Source: Campylobacter hepaticus (GTDB lineage: Bacteria > Campylobacterota > Campylobacteria > Campylobacterales > Campylobacteraceae). From it: a DNA stretch of 64,000 nt. Where the stretch lies: positions 806,001 through 870,000 of the forward strand of contig NZ_CP031611.1 in assembly GCF_001687475.2 (NCBI RefSeq). The letters are read 5' to 3'. The position numbers and the translations under genes are program-made. This document shows positions 1 through 9,351 of the stretch, one piece after another. How positions within the stretch are numbered: position 1 is the stretch's first letter; the number at the start of each line of letters is the position of its first letter. Below the pieces are notes generated by a model, which worked only from the letters and a program-made list of their open reading frames with translations, had not been told where the DNA came from and did no database searches.

Positions 1-2028
1 AGCATTTGCAACTTCCACATTTTCTTTAGTCACACTTTCAAGTTTTGCAATAGCATCATTAATTTGAGCAATACCTGTTGTTTGCTCTTTAACAGACTCT
101 GCAACCTCATTAACACTTTGTACAAGTATATTAATATTAGCTTCAATTTCAGACAAAGACTTTCCTGTTCTTTCTGCAAGTTGTCTTACCTCATCAGCCA
201 CAACAGCAAATCCTCTACCATGCTCACCCGCACGTGCTGCTTCAATAGCAGCATTTAAAGCAAGAAGATTAGTTTGATCTGCTATATCTTTAATTACATT
301 AACAATATTTTTAATATCATCAGCTTGTGAAGCAACTTCTACTGTTTTTCCACTCACACTTTGCATAGAAGAATTAATCTCTTCAACAGCTGCAGCTGAT
401 TGCTCTAAAGAGCTAGCTTGAGCATTAGAACCATCAGTAAGTTTTTGCATAGAACTTTTTAATTCTTCTGATTGATGAGCTAAATCTTTAGCAAAATTGG
501 AAGAAGCAATAAGCATTTCTTTGATTTCTTTGCCTAAAATATTAGCAGTAATTTCAACTTCACCTCTAGGTTCAAACACCTCTGTACTAAAATCAAGATC
601 TTTATAACTATTAAAAACCCTATTAATTTCATTCATATTAGACCCAATTTTATTTTGTAAAACACTGAGCATTCTATTAAGAACATTATTAAGCTCTATA
701 AGTTGAGGGTTTGCAGGATTTTTAGTAATTCTTACAGTGAAATTACCTTTTTCAATTTCTTTAGCAGTTTGAACTGATTCATCTACAGCATCTTGATCTT
801 GCTCTAAAGACTTTTGAATTTTTTCAATATTTTCATTGATAATTTTACCCATAGCACCTAATTCATCATTAGTGCGAATTTCAATAGCTTTAGGTTCAAT
901 TTTTTCATGATTTAAAAAACGAAAAAATGACTCTAAAGAACTAAGAATAATAGGTAATCTTGATGCAACAATTTTTTTAACACAATAATACACCACGCCT
1001 AAAACAATAAAAATAAAAATTAAAGAAGCACTAATAATAATTAATTGTAATTTTTTCAAAGGCTCAAAAACTGAATATTTAGGTGCAGTTACCATTACAG
1101 CCCAAGAACTATCTTGAACTTTAAAACTATTGATTGCAGCATAAGAATCATCACCATCAGAAGCTATATAATTAAACACTCCACTTTGTCCTTGATTCAT
1201 GGCTTGATAAATTGCTTGAGTCTTTTGATTAGGGCTAATATCTTTTAAATTTTTTAATACTAAGGTTTCATTTGGATGTATAGCTATAAGACCATCTGAT
1301 CGTAAAAGAACTCTTAATTCCCCATCATATTTTTGGGTATTAGGATCAAGAAAATAATTAGAAACCGCTGAAAAATCTAAAGTCATACCCACAACGCCCA
1401 CAGCCTGATTTTTTTTATCAAAAATTGGCATAGCTATATTAATAGCATCAAAGTCTTCTCCTTCTAAATTCATTCTTATAGGGCGACCTATATAAACTTT
1501 ATTTTCTCCATATTGAGCTTGTTTTATAATATCTTGCACAACTTGTAAATTTGCTATTTCATTAGTAGCTTGTATAACTTTTATCCCACCTTTACTCTCT
1601 TTTTCTCTATCTGCATAAAGCATAATAAAATTACCACTTTGAGTATTAAAAAATTTACTTTCTTCTTTAAAATATTGCGGAGGATTAATAAGATATAAAT
1701 AAGTAAAATTAGAATAAGCGCTATTATCAAAAGTATTAATTATAATATTTGTTATATTATCTATATCTAAATCCTCTTTAGAAGTTGATCTAAACATTTC
1801 TGTTAATGTACCTGAAATACTTTTATTTAAAACAATCATTTCTCTAAAGATTCCTTGAGTTTGCGTAGCATACTCTTTTGCAATAGAAGCAAGAATATCT
1901 TCTGTATTTTCAGTGATATTTTGACTTACTTGTTTAGTAATTAAAGAAATTAAAACAATGAGTCCAATAACAACAACTGTTGCCACAGAAAAAATAAGTT
2001 TTAAACCTATATTTAAAGATTTAAACAT
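1..2028 (-). CDS. Methyl-accepting chemotaxis protein with dCache sensor (Tlp1-like), 3' end cut by window
   Basis: Transmembrane chemoreceptor that signals through CheA/CheW. My reading of the minus strand from ATG at 2028 stays open to the window edge, giving 676 residues and no stop. There is one membrane segment near residues 8-29, a periplasmic dCache-type ligand domain to about residue 325, a second membrane segment at about 327-349, then HAMP-like and coiled-coil signalling regions. The conserved hairpin tip [20 protein letters not shown] is intact. AGGAG lies 7 nt before the start. By order and domain type it matches Cj1506c (Tlp1/CcaA, an aspartate receptor in C. jejuni). The family assignment is firm, while the ligand is inferred from the orthologue. 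About 25 C-terminal residues are probably missing. Confidence 0.9.
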   Translation of the reverse strand, partial: MFKSLNIGLKLIFSVATVVVIGLIVLISLITKQVSQNITENTEDILASIAKEYATQTQGIFREMIVLNKSISGTLTEMFRSTSKEDLDIDNITNIIINTFDNSAYSNFTYLYLINPPQYFKEESKFFNTQSGNFIMLYADREKESKGGIKVIQATNEIANLQVVQDIIKQAQYGENKVYIGRPIRMNLEGEDFDAINIAMPIFDKKNQAVGVVGMTLDFSAVSNYFLDPNTQKYDGELRVLLRSDGLIAIHPNETLVLKNLKDISPNQKTQAIYQAMNQGQSGVFNYIASDGDDSYAAINSFKVQDSSWAVMVTAPKYSVFEPLKKLQLIIISASLIFIFIVLGVVYYCVKKIVASRLPIILSSLESFFRFLNHEKIEPKAIEIRTNDELGAMGKIINENIEKIQKSLEQDQDAVDESVQTAKEIEKGNFTVRITKNPANPQLIELNNVLNRMLSVLQNKIGSNMNEINRVFNSYKDLDFSTEVFEPRGEVEITANILGKEIKEMLIASSNFAKDLAHQSEELKSSMQKLTDGSNAQASSLEQSAAAVEEINSSMQSVSGKTVEVASQADDIKNIVNVIKDIADQTNLLALNAAIEAARAGEHGRGFAVVADEVRQLAERTGKSLSEIEANINILVQSVNEVAESVKEQTTGIAQINDAIAKLESVTKENVEVANA

Positions 2029-2060
2029 CCTACAACTCCTAAATAATAAATTTTTTTTTA

Positions 2061-2069
2061 ATTCTAACA
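2061..2069 (-). promoter_or_regulatory. Extended -10 promoter candidate for the Tlp1-like receptor
   Basis: On the minus strand the sequence reads TGTTAGAAT, an extended -10 (TGn plus TAGAAT) about 33 nt before the start codon. A second possible -10, TATAAT at 2093-2098, lies further upstream. Campylobacter sigma-70 promoters usually lack a -35, so this is a motif match only. Confidence 0.4.
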
Positions 2070-2136
2070 TGCCTTTCAAGAAAATAATATTAATTATAAA
2101 AATATTTGTAGAGTCTGTATTTTAATTTTTAAAGAA

Positions 2137-2874
2137 TTATTTTTTTTCTTTTAAAAATAATTCTTTAAAACGTTTATTAGCATATTCTTCAATATCTTTT
2201 TGTAAGATAGAATAATTTTCCATCAATTCTATAGCTCTGGGTGTAAGTTTTGTACCTGATTGCTTAGAGCGTCCTTGTCTTGTACTCACTAAAATTTCTT
2301 GAGAATTTTTTTGCAAAATTTGTAAATGCATCCAAGCTTTTTTATAATTTATTCCCATAAGCTTTGAAGCATGAAGTAAACTCCCTGTTTGTCCTATAAG
2401 CTCTAGAAGTTCAGTTTTACCTTTTCCAAAAAGCAAGTCTCCATCAGCATTTTCTATCCAAGTTTTTGTTCTTACTATAAATTTTTTACCTTTTTTTTCT
2501 TTAAAACAACCTAATTTACAGTATTTAACATCAATTTTATAAGCTTTTAAAGCTGAACGCATACTCTTAAGTCCACAACCTTCTTTAGCTATGTCTCTAG
2601 CATCTTGACAAAAAATTCTGCGCTTTTGATCTAAACTAGGTTCTATACTCTTAAGTACTTCAATCTTTGCTTTTTCAAAATCTAAATGTCCAAATTGACC
2701 TAACTCACAATTATCAATTTTTATATTATTCTCATTAGCTAATTGACCAATTTTTTCTATATCTACATTAAATTTTTTAGCAATCTTAAAGGCGCTACCA
2801 CAATCTAATTTTTCATTACTGTTTAATAATTCTTTCATAAAACTAATAATTTTTTGTTTTTGATTTTTATCCAT
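2137..2874 (-). CDS. modE: ModE-like transcriptional regulator with a C-terminal winged helix and no TOBE domain
   Basis: 245 residues from ATG 2874, which overlaps the end of fdhD by 8 nt. A longer in-frame start exists, but this one fits the overlap style of the locus. The ModE-type winged helix is at the C-terminal side (about 139-215; GSLLHASKLMGINYKKAW, then a basic wing RQGRSKQSGTKLTPRA). Classical ModE has the DNA-binding domain first and a TOBE molybdate-binding domain after it. No TOBE domain is visible here. The N-terminal 130 residues contain a cysteine-bearing tandem repeat (25-62 and 89-124). By order it matches Cj1507c, the ModE homologue of C. jejuni. A role in controlling Mo/W transport or formate dehydrogenase genes is inferred. 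Confidence 0.8.
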   Translation of the reverse strand: MDKNQKQKIISFMKELLNSNEKLDCGSAFKIAKKFNVDIEKIGQLANENNIKIDNCELGQFGHLDFEKAKIEVLKSIEPSLDQKRRIFCQDARDIAKEGCGLKSMRSALKAYKIDVKYCKLGCFKEKKGKKFIVRTKTWIENADGDLLFGKGKTELLELIGQTGSLLHASKLMGINYKKAWMHLQILQKNSQEILVSTRQGRSKQSGTKLTPRAIELMENYSILQKDIEEYANKRFKELFLKEKK

Positions 2875-3649
2875 AAATCCTAAACTCCCCGCTATAAATA
2901 TTAATCTTGTTTTCTCTAGCAAAACCACAAAGTGTTAAATCAAATTTTCTAGCTATCATCACTCCTAAACAAGTTGGAGCAGTACGCGACACAAGCACAG
3001 GAATTTTATGCATAATAGCTTTTGCTACCATCTCAGAACTTAATCTCCCGCTAACCATTAAAAAACATTCATTTAAATTCACTCCTGCTAAACGTGCCTT
3101 TGCTAAAGCTTTATCTATAGTATTATGTTGTGCAATATCTTCTCCTATAAAAAAGGTTTTTTCATCAACAAAAAGTTTAGCTGTATGCACACAACCTGTT
3201 TTTTCATAAAGTTCACATTGAGTATAAAAAGTACTCATTTGAGTTAAAATTTCATCTTTATGGAATTTAATATCAGAAACAATTTTACTTGCCTCAATAG
3301 CATTTGGGTCAATATTTGCTGTATGTGCTCTACCACATCCGCTAATAACTACACCCTCAGCATTAAGTTTAGCTAAATTCTTCTTGTCAATTTTTGCTTT
3401 AATATGAACACTCATACCGTCATCTTTACTTTCAATACTTTGTATATCACTCACTTTAGCAATAATATTTTCACTCATCAAATATCCTATAGCTAAAGCT
3501 TGTTCATCAATAGGAGTTGCCATTAAAGCACCAATTTTTTCACCATTGACATAAATTTCAAGTTTAATTTCACGTACTAAAGTATCATCACACCTAAAGG
3601 AATTTTCACCTTTATATTTTAGAATCTGGGTTGTAAATAGCGGTTCCAC
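2867..3649 (-). CDS. fdhD: Formate dehydrogenase accessory sulfurtransferase FdhD
   Basis: 260 residues. FdhD proteins pass sulfur from a cysteine desulfurase to the Mo/W-bis-PGD cofactor, which formate dehydrogenase needs for activity. Visible family features are the VISGCGRAH loop carrying the functional cysteine, the central GEDIAQHNTIDKALA segment, and the C-terminal VSGRLSSEMVAKA and SRTAPTCLGV motifs. The start is GTG (3649) preceded by AAGGAT. It is separated from fdhC by a strong hairpin and has its own promoter, so fdhD-modE is probably a separate transcript from the structural fdh genes. A cysteine desulfurase partner (iscS) lies at 40.6 kb. Confidence 0.93.
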   Translation of the reverse strand: MEPLFTTQILKYKGENSFRCDDTLVREIKLEIYVNGEKIGALMATPIDEQALAIGYLMSENIIAKVSDIQSIESKDDGMSVHIKAKIDKKNLAKLNAEGVVISGCGRAHTANIDPNAIEASKIVSDIKFHKDEILTQMSTFYTQCELYEKTGCVHTAKLFVDEKTFFIGEDIAQHNTIDKALAKARLAGVNLNECFLMVSGRLSSEMVAKAIMHKIPVLVSRTAPTCLGVMIARKFDLTLCGFARENKINIYSGEFRIYG

Positions 3650-3676
3650 CTTTATCCTTTTAAAATCTTAAAAAAC

Positions 3677-3685
3677 ATTATATCA
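3677..3685 (-). promoter_or_regulatory. Extended -10 promoter for fdhD-modE
   Basis: The minus strand reads TGATATAAT, a perfect extended -10, about 28 nt upstream of the fdhD GTG start and downstream of the fdhC terminator hairpin. Motif match only. Confidence 0.55.
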
Positions 3686-3762
3686 AAAAAACATAAAAAT
3701 TTTAGAATGGAAAAATAGCTTTTAAGGGTAATATTTATAAAAAGATTGATATAAATTAAAAT

Positions 3763-3790
3763 TACTGCTATACAAAATTGCATAGCAGTA
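3763..3790 (-). terminator. Hairpin terminator after fdhC
   Basis: Two 12-nt arms (3763-3774 and 3779-3790), complementary apart from one wobble pair, flank a 4-nt loop. They lie just past the fdhC stop. On the minus strand the hairpin is followed by an AT-rich run (ATTTTAATTTAT). It separates the fdh structural operon from fdhD-modE. Confidence 0.65.
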
Positions 3791-3795
3791 TAAAA

Positions 3796-4728
3796 TTAAA
3801 TTTTTATATTAGGATCATAAGAAAAACTAGGATCAATTTGTTTTTTACTGCTTAATTCCTTATACCAATAAGAATGTAAAATATAAACTTCTTCCTCTTC
3901 TTTATAACCATGAATCATAGAATGTATACTACCTTTAATTGCAAAGACAGCCATATAAATATGTATACCAAAAAATACTGCACAAACTATGCCTAAAAAA
4001 TTATGAACAATGGCTGAAATTCTTAAAAGTTCAATATGACTTAGACTTAAAAAACTTTGTATAGGGCTTGAATTAAAATCAAGAAAATACATAAAAGCAC
4101 CAGTAACAATCATCAAAAAACCACCAAATACAGCAATATAATACCATGACTTTTGTCCAAAATTAAACTTACCTGCAGGTATTGGTCTTTTTATCTTACT
4201 TAAATAACCTCCAACAATCATCATCCATCTAATATCATAACTTGCAGGAAGCATTCTTTTAATCCACCACAAAAACATAGGGATAATAGAAATAATAAAT
4301 AATATTGTTGCAAAAGCATGTAAATTTTTACACACCCGTACAAAAACCCCTCCGCCAAAACTTGAACCAAACATCATTATAAAGCCAGTTGGCACCAAAA
4401 TAACCCAAGAAATAGCTGCAATAAAATGAAAAATTCTTTCAAACAAGGTAAAAGCATAAATTTTTTTTCCCTCATGAGAAAACTGCTTAGGACCTATTAC
4501 CATATAATGTAAAGCAAAAGCAGCTAATACAGCAATAATAGCTATTAAAGCTATACTAGCTATATATTCACCTTGTAAAGTTGTCCAAAGTTTACCAAGA
4601 GTATTATAATTTGGTATATTACTAATACGATGAAAATCCCAAATTTGAGTGTCTTGTCCCATATTTTTATCACCATAAGCAAATAAACTCATAAAACTTA
4701 CTAAAAGCGTTATTAATATCTTATTCAT
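3796..4728 (-). CDS. fdhC: Formate dehydrogenase cytochrome b subunit FdhC
   Basis: 310 residues from ATG 4728. Its ATGA overlaps the fdhB stop by 4 nt and AGGAG sits upstream. This is the membrane anchor that carries electrons from FdhB to menaquinone. It begins with a signal-like segment (MNKILITLLVSFMSLFAYG), followed by five strongly hydrophobic segments. Candidate heme-b histidines fall in FHFIAAISW, CKNLHAFA and VHNFLGIVCAVFFGIHIY. E. coli FdnI/FdoI have four membrane helices, so the extra N-terminal part is a Campylobacter-type extension. It is the last gene of the operon and is followed by a hairpin. Confidence 0.92.
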   Translation of the reverse strand: MNKILITLLVSFMSLFAYGDKNMGQDTQIWDFHRISNIPNYNTLGKLWTTLQGEYIASIALIAIIAVLAAFALHYMVIGPKQFSHEGKKIYAFTLFERIFHFIAAISWVILVPTGFIMMFGSSFGGGVFVRVCKNLHAFATILFIISIIPMFLWWIKRMLPASYDIRWMMIVGGYLSKIKRPIPAGKFNFGQKSWYYIAVFGGFLMIVTGAFMYFLDFNSSPIQSFLSLSHIELLRISAIVHNFLGIVCAVFFGIHIYMAVFAIKGSIHSMIHGYKEEEEVYILHSYWYKELSSKKQIDPSFSYDPNIKI

Positions 4729-5366
4729 AAACGCTCCTTTCTTGTATAAGCTATTTTCCATTCTAAGCTTTGAGAAGGATTTGCAATACCATAATTTCTA
4801 TTAATAAGCCTATTATGATAAATTTCTTCGATCTTAGAGCTTTCTCCAACTAAAAGTGCTTTTGTTGAACACATAGCTGCACATACAGGAACCTTTCCTT
4901 CTGCAATACGATTTTGTCCATAAAGCTCTCTTTCTTTTTCTGAATTAGTTGCTTCAGGACCACCTGCACACATGGTGCATTTATCCATAATGCCTTTATT
5001 GCCAAAAATACCATCTTTTGGAAACTGAGGGGCACCAAAAGGACATGCATAAAGACAATACCCACAGCCTATGCAAATTTCTTTATCGTGTAAAACAATG
5101 CCATCAGCACGAGTATAAAAACAATCTACAGGGCAAACAATAGAACAAGGCGCATCATCACAATGCATACAAGAAATAGAAGTAGAAACTTCTTTACCTT
5201 CAACTCCCTCATTTAAAGTAATTACCCTACGACGACGCACATTAATAGGCAACTCATGTGCCTCATCACAAGCTACAGCACAACCATTACAATCTATACA
5301 ACGTTCATTATCACAAAAAAATTTCAAACGTTCTTTTTCCAAATTAGTAAAATTTACTCTACTCAT
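4725..5366 (-). CDS. fdhB: Formate dehydrogenase iron-sulfur subunit FdhB
   Basis: 213 residues with four ferredoxin-type cysteine groups: CDNERCIDCNGCAVAC, CMHCDDAPCSIVCPVDC, CIGCGYCLYACPFG, and the CTMC...CAAMC set. These are enough for four [4Fe-4S] clusters relaying electrons from FdhA to FdhC. I see no C-terminal membrane helix like that of E. coli FdnH, so contact with the membrane must be through FdhC. The start overlaps the fdhA stop by 4 nt (ATGA) and the end overlaps fdhC by 4 nt, which points to translational coupling. Confidence 0.94.
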   Translation of the reverse strand: MSRVNFTNLEKERLKFFCDNERCIDCNGCAVACDEAHELPINVRRRRVITLNEGVEGKEVSTSISCMHCDDAPCSIVCPVDCFYTRADGIVLHDKEICIGCGYCLYACPFGAPQFPKDGIFGNKGIMDKCTMCAGGPEATNSEKERELYGQNRIAEGKVPVCAAMCSTKALLVGESSKIEEIYHNRLINRNYGIANPSQSLEWKIAYTRKERL

Positions 5367-8167
5367 TTTCCATCCTTGCTGATTCTACAAAGCCCGCCTT
5401 TAGTTTCTGGAATTTGACACATAATATCATAACCATAATTTGTTATAGTATTAGCGCTTTCTCCATTTGCATAAGGTTTAGTCCCTTTAGGAAAATTATG
5501 TGTTAAATCTACCCCTTGCATCACACCTGTAAAATGAAAAGGTAAAAAAATCATATCTTTAGCTACCCCTGGATTAATTTTAACCCTAACATAAATCTTA
5601 GTTCCCTCTGGAGAATGTATCCAAATCATATCACCTGCTTTGATATTTTGCTCTTGTGCTAATTGAGGATTGATTTCACAAAACATTTCAGGTGTTAAAC
5701 GCGTTAAATACATAGATGCTCTATTTTCCATACCAGCACCATTTAAATTTACAAGTCTTGCAGTGACTAAATTTAAAGGAAATTCTTTAGAATAATCTTT
5801 AGCCTGTTGTACAGAAATAAATCGAGTGTCAACACGATAAAGTGCTTTTTGATCCTCAAAACTAGGATATTTTTGCACCAAATCATTCCTTGGAGAATGA
5901 AGGGGTTCACGGTGAAGAGGAATTTTATCTTTAAAAGTCCAAACAAAAGCTCTAGCTTTTGCATTTCCATAAGGAACTATACCTTTTTCTAAACATTTAT
6001 TAACAATAATATCGCTATCATCATAAGACCAAGTCGCACCCATTTTAGCTTTTTCTTCTGCACTTAAAGTTATACCTAAAATTTGTTCTATATTATCTTT
6101 AGTAATTTGCGCATAACCTGTATCAATAAATGAATTAAGCGGTGCATTTTTAGCTAATAAGCTTTCTCCTTCATACTCAAGCCCAAAATTATTTCTAAAA
6201 CCCATACCTCCTTTTGCTACTTCAATATCTGTATTATAAAGCACAGGAGAACCTGGATGTTTATGGTTCCAACAAGGCCAAGGAAGACCATAATACTCAC
6301 CTGCAAATTCGTCTTTTCCCTCTAGAGTTATTTCATCAAATTTGTCCCAATTTAAAGCATGCTTTTTAAGCCTCTCAGGACTCCAACCATTAAGTCCTAT
6401 GCTTCTAACCGCTTTTGCAAATTCTTTTGTAGCATTTTCAGGCCAAATAATCTTATTGTTTTCATCACGTAAAGTTTTAGTAAATTCTTCATAAAAACCA
6501 AGTCTTTTAGCAAGTTCAAATAAAATTTCTTGATCTTCCATACTTTCATATAAAGGATCAATAACTTTAAATCTCCATTGCGCACTACGATTTGTTGCTG
6601 TTACACTTCCACTTGTTTCAAACTGCGTTGCTGCAGGTAAAAGATAAATTCCATCTTTTCTTTCTGAAATAATTCCAGCTTCATTAACAAAAGGATCAGC
6701 TAAAACAAGAAGTTCTAAAGCCTCTAAACCTTCTTTAACTTTAACTTGTTGTGCAGTTGAGGTAATGCCATTACCCATAACCACTAAAGCCTTTAAAGGT
6801 GTTCCTGCATTATGCACAGTATCATTTCCATCTTTACCATTTAAAGCTGCTGCCCACCATCTAGCCAAAGTCAACCCTGTTTTATGCATCCAATCTTTAC
6901 TTACAAAATTCCCTAAAAGCCACTCATAATCTACACCCCAAATTTTAGCATAATACCTCCAGCTTGCCTCATTTAAAGGATAATAACCTGGCAAATTCTC
7001 ACTCAAACATGCCATATCTGAAGCACCTTGAACATTATCATGCCCGCGTAAAATATTTACACCCCCGCCAAATTTACCTATATTTCCAAGCACCATTTGC
7101 ACAATGGGTGCCAAACGCGTATTTGAAGTTCCTACAGTATGCTGAGTTAAACCCATAGCCCAAATCAATGTTGTAGGTTTGTTTTTAGCTACTTCATGAG
7201 TAATTTGTATTAAAAGCTCTTTAGCAATACCTGTAACATTTTCTACTTCTTCTGCATTCCATTTTGCAGCTTCTTCACGAATTTTATCAATTCCAAAAAC
7301 TCTTTCATCAATATATTTAGTATCTTCTAAACCCTCATCAAAAATGATTTTTAACATCCCATACATAAAAGCAATATCTGTACCTGGACGAATTCTTGCA
7401 TAAATATCTGCTTTAGCTGCACTCTTTGTAAATCTAGGATCTACAACAATAAGTTTAGCACCTTTTTCTTTTGCTTTTAAAAAATGTCTAAAACCAACAG
7501 GATGATTCACAGCTGGATTTGCACCAATAATGATAATGCATTTACTTCTTTGAATATCCCCAAGATGATTTGTCATAGCACCATAACCAAATGTATTCGC
7601 CACACCAGCGACTGTAGCACTATGTCAAATTCTAGCTTGATGATCTACATTATTAGTACCAAAAAATGCTGCAAATTTACGTACATAATAAGCTTGCTCA
7701 TTATTTATTTTTGCAGATCCTAAAAACATCACACTTTCAGGATTTTCCTTGCGATAAGAAGCAAGTTTTTCTCCAATCTCATTTAAAGCTTGTTCATAGC
7801 TTATACGTTTCCATTCTCCATTTTCTTTCTTCATAGGATATTTTAAACGTACATGCGAACGTACCATATCAATCATATCAGAACCCTTGCAACAATGTCC
7901 ACCTAAACTTATAGGGTGATCTTGAGCTATTTCTTGGCGTACCCAAACGCCATTTTGCACCTCTGCAATAATTCCACAACCTACAGAACAAGCCGTACAA
8001 ACGGTTTTTACTTTTTTACTTCCTTCATAAGCTTCTTTAAGTTCATAAGCATGCGCCTCTCTTAAAGTCTCATTTCTAGCAAGCAAAGGTGTTGCTAAAC
8101 TTGAAAGCATAGCCATTTTCAAAAAAGAGCGACGCGTAAGTTTAATATTGTCATTCATATTTAACAT
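5363..8167 (-). CDS. fdhA: Selenocysteine-containing formate dehydrogenase catalytic subunit FdhA
   Basis: 934 residues if the in-frame UGA at 7625-7627 is read as selenocysteine (residue 181). The context QARI-U-HSATVAG matches the active site of formate dehydrogenases (RV-U-HGP.VAG). Oxidises formate at a Mo- or W-bis-pyranopterin centre in the periplasm. A Tat signal (TRRSFLKMA) and a proximal [4Fe-4S] motif (CTACSVGCGI) are present. Both sides of the UGA are in the same frame and fully conserved, so this is not a pseudogene. The start at 8167 shares one nucleotide with the stop of the upstream 63-aa gene (TAATG). It corresponds to Cj1511c. SelA/SelB/SelC must be encoded elsewhere. Confidence 0.93.
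7585..7627 (-). promoter_or_regulatory. Selenocysteine UGA and bacterial SECIS element in fdhA
   Basis: Counting U of the UGA (7627) as position 1 on the mRNA, U17 and G23-U24 are present (7611, 7605, 7604). These are the positions of the bulged U and the SelB-contacting loop GU in the E. coli fdhF element. A small stem can form around the loop (GUCGC with GUGGC, loop UGGU, or an alternative pairing with a 7-nt loop). The exact fold needs computing, but the positional agreement is direct. Confidence 0.65.
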
Positions 8168-8358
8168 TATTGAGCCTTTGTATAATATTTTTCCCAATTA
8201 GCACTTCTTTGAAAAAGCACTTCTTTTTTCTTACTTTTACCTTTTACCAAATCTTTTCTTTCTTCATTTTCAGCTAAAGCTAAAGTAGTACTGCCAAACA
8301 TTCCAGCAGCCCCTAAAGCCAGAGCAGATTTTTTAAGAAATTCCCTGCGATTTTTCAA
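8167..8358 (-). CDS. Small Tat-signal protein of the formate dehydrogenase operon
   Basis: 63 residues from a TTG start (8358) with a strong AAAGGAGGG site 4 nt upstream. The start lies inside the end of the TorD-like gene (26-nt overlap). The N-terminus is a twin-arginine signal (NRREFLKKSALALGAAGMFG). The mature part is only about 30 residues, basic, and ends NWEKYYTKAQ. Short Tat-signal proteins of this kind recur beside fdhA in epsilonproteobacteria (Cj1513c-like). No enzymatic domain fits, so a role in FdhA export or assembly is inferred from position alone. Confidence 0.8.
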   Translation of the reverse strand: MKNRREFLKKSALALGAAGMFGSTTLALAENEERKDLVKGKSKKKEVLFQRSANWEKYYTKAQ

Positions 8359-9034
8359 GAGCCCTCCTTTGTTTATTTGTTTCTCTTCTTAAAAATTCTG
8401 AACGTGATAGATTATTTTGCACCTTTTTGGAATTTATTTTTATTGGTTTTTCAACTTGAAAGCAAAATCTTTCAAGTTGAATAAAAGCCATTGCGATTTT
8501 TGCAATTTCTTTATATAAATTTGCATTTTTATTTATAAAAACATAATCTAAAAATTCATCTATATTTTTATTAATCACTTTTTCAAAAAGTTCCTTAGCC
8601 AAATTATCTTCATTTTGTTTTAAAAACTCAGCCATTAATAACAAACAAAATCCTACAGTATCTTCATTTTCTTTAAAAAATTTCTTATTAGGTCTTATTT
8701 TGCTATTTGCCAAAATTTGACGTACATAAAGCAAAGGATTTGAATTTTCAAATCCTTCTTCAATATAAGAAAAAGTTGTTGGAATATTATTTTTAAAATT
8801 TAAAAAAAGTAAATCATATTCTTTAAAAAATATTTGAATAGAATTTTCACCCTCTAAACATTTAAGTAAAGTATCAAAACTAAGTTTTAAATTTTCATCA
8901 AATAAGCATTCTTGCATTATTTTCAAATATTCTTGCAATTTTGATAATCTCTTTTTAGAAAACGAAAAAATAAAAAGCTCTCCTAGACATTGATAATAAA
9001 GACTTCTTGCTAATCTTAATTTTTCTATATCCAT
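8333..9034 (-). CDS. TorD/DmsD-family chaperone, probable FdhA maturation factor
   Basis: 233 residues, all-helical in appearance, first gene of the fdh operon. TorD-type proteins bind Tat signal peptides of molybdo/tungsto-enzymes and hold them until the cofactor is inserted. The family pattern is seen in RSLYYQCLGELF near the N-terminus, the YDLLFLNF segment (about 74-81) and the EDTVGFCLLLMAEFLK helix. By order it corresponds to Cj1514c. The C-terminus is basic and overlaps the small Tat gene. The family assignment rests on weak motifs plus location. Confidence 0.75.
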   Translation of the reverse strand: MDIEKLRLARSLYYQCLGELFIFSFSKKRLSKLQEYLKIMQECLFDENLKLSFDTLLKCLEGENSIQIFFKEYDLLFLNFKNNIPTTFSYIEEGFENSNPLLYVRQILANSKIRPNKKFFKENEDTVGFCLLLMAEFLKQNEDNLAKELFEKVINKNIDEFLDYVFINKNANLYKEIAKIAMAFIQLERFCFQVEKPIKINSKKVQNNLSRSEFLRRETNKQRRALEKSQGIS

Positions 9035-9351
9035 AAAAGCTTCCTGTATACTTAAAGATTTTCAAAAATCAATATAATAAATCATGATAGATGAATATTA
9101 TGCAAAATATACCTAATATACTCATAAAACTGATTTTTGAATCAATTTATCTTAGTACTATTTAATTTAAAAATCACTGAATTTAAGCCCAATTTTGTAA
9201 GAAATAAAAATATTAAAAAATAATATTAAATAATGAAAAAATAGATACTAAACAAAATAATACCTAAAACAAATAAAATCATTTACTTAAAAAATTAATC
9301 TTTTTTATATTTATAAAAATTAATATTATTTTATGCAAATTAAAAATAATA
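9035..9351. other. 317-bp AT-rich intergenic region upstream of the fdh operon
   Basis: No convincing reading frame or RNA gene. It must hold the promoter of the fdh operon (minus strand; AGGAAG Shine-Dalgarno just before 9034, several TATA-like -10 candidates between 9050 and 9110) and the 3' end of nspC. TATATTAGGTATATTTTGCA (minus strand, about 9101-9120) looks repetitive but I cannot assign it to a regulator. Confidence 0.5.

Noticed and set aside
64-258. Plus-strand cysteine-rich small frame at the left edge
   Set aside because: It is the complement of the conserved chemoreceptor signalling tip on the minus strand, with no ribosome binding site.
7603-7627. Apparent nonsense codon splitting fdhA in two genes
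   Set aside because: The UGA is exactly at the selenocysteine site, both halves are in frame and the SECIS positions fit; it is recoding, not a break.
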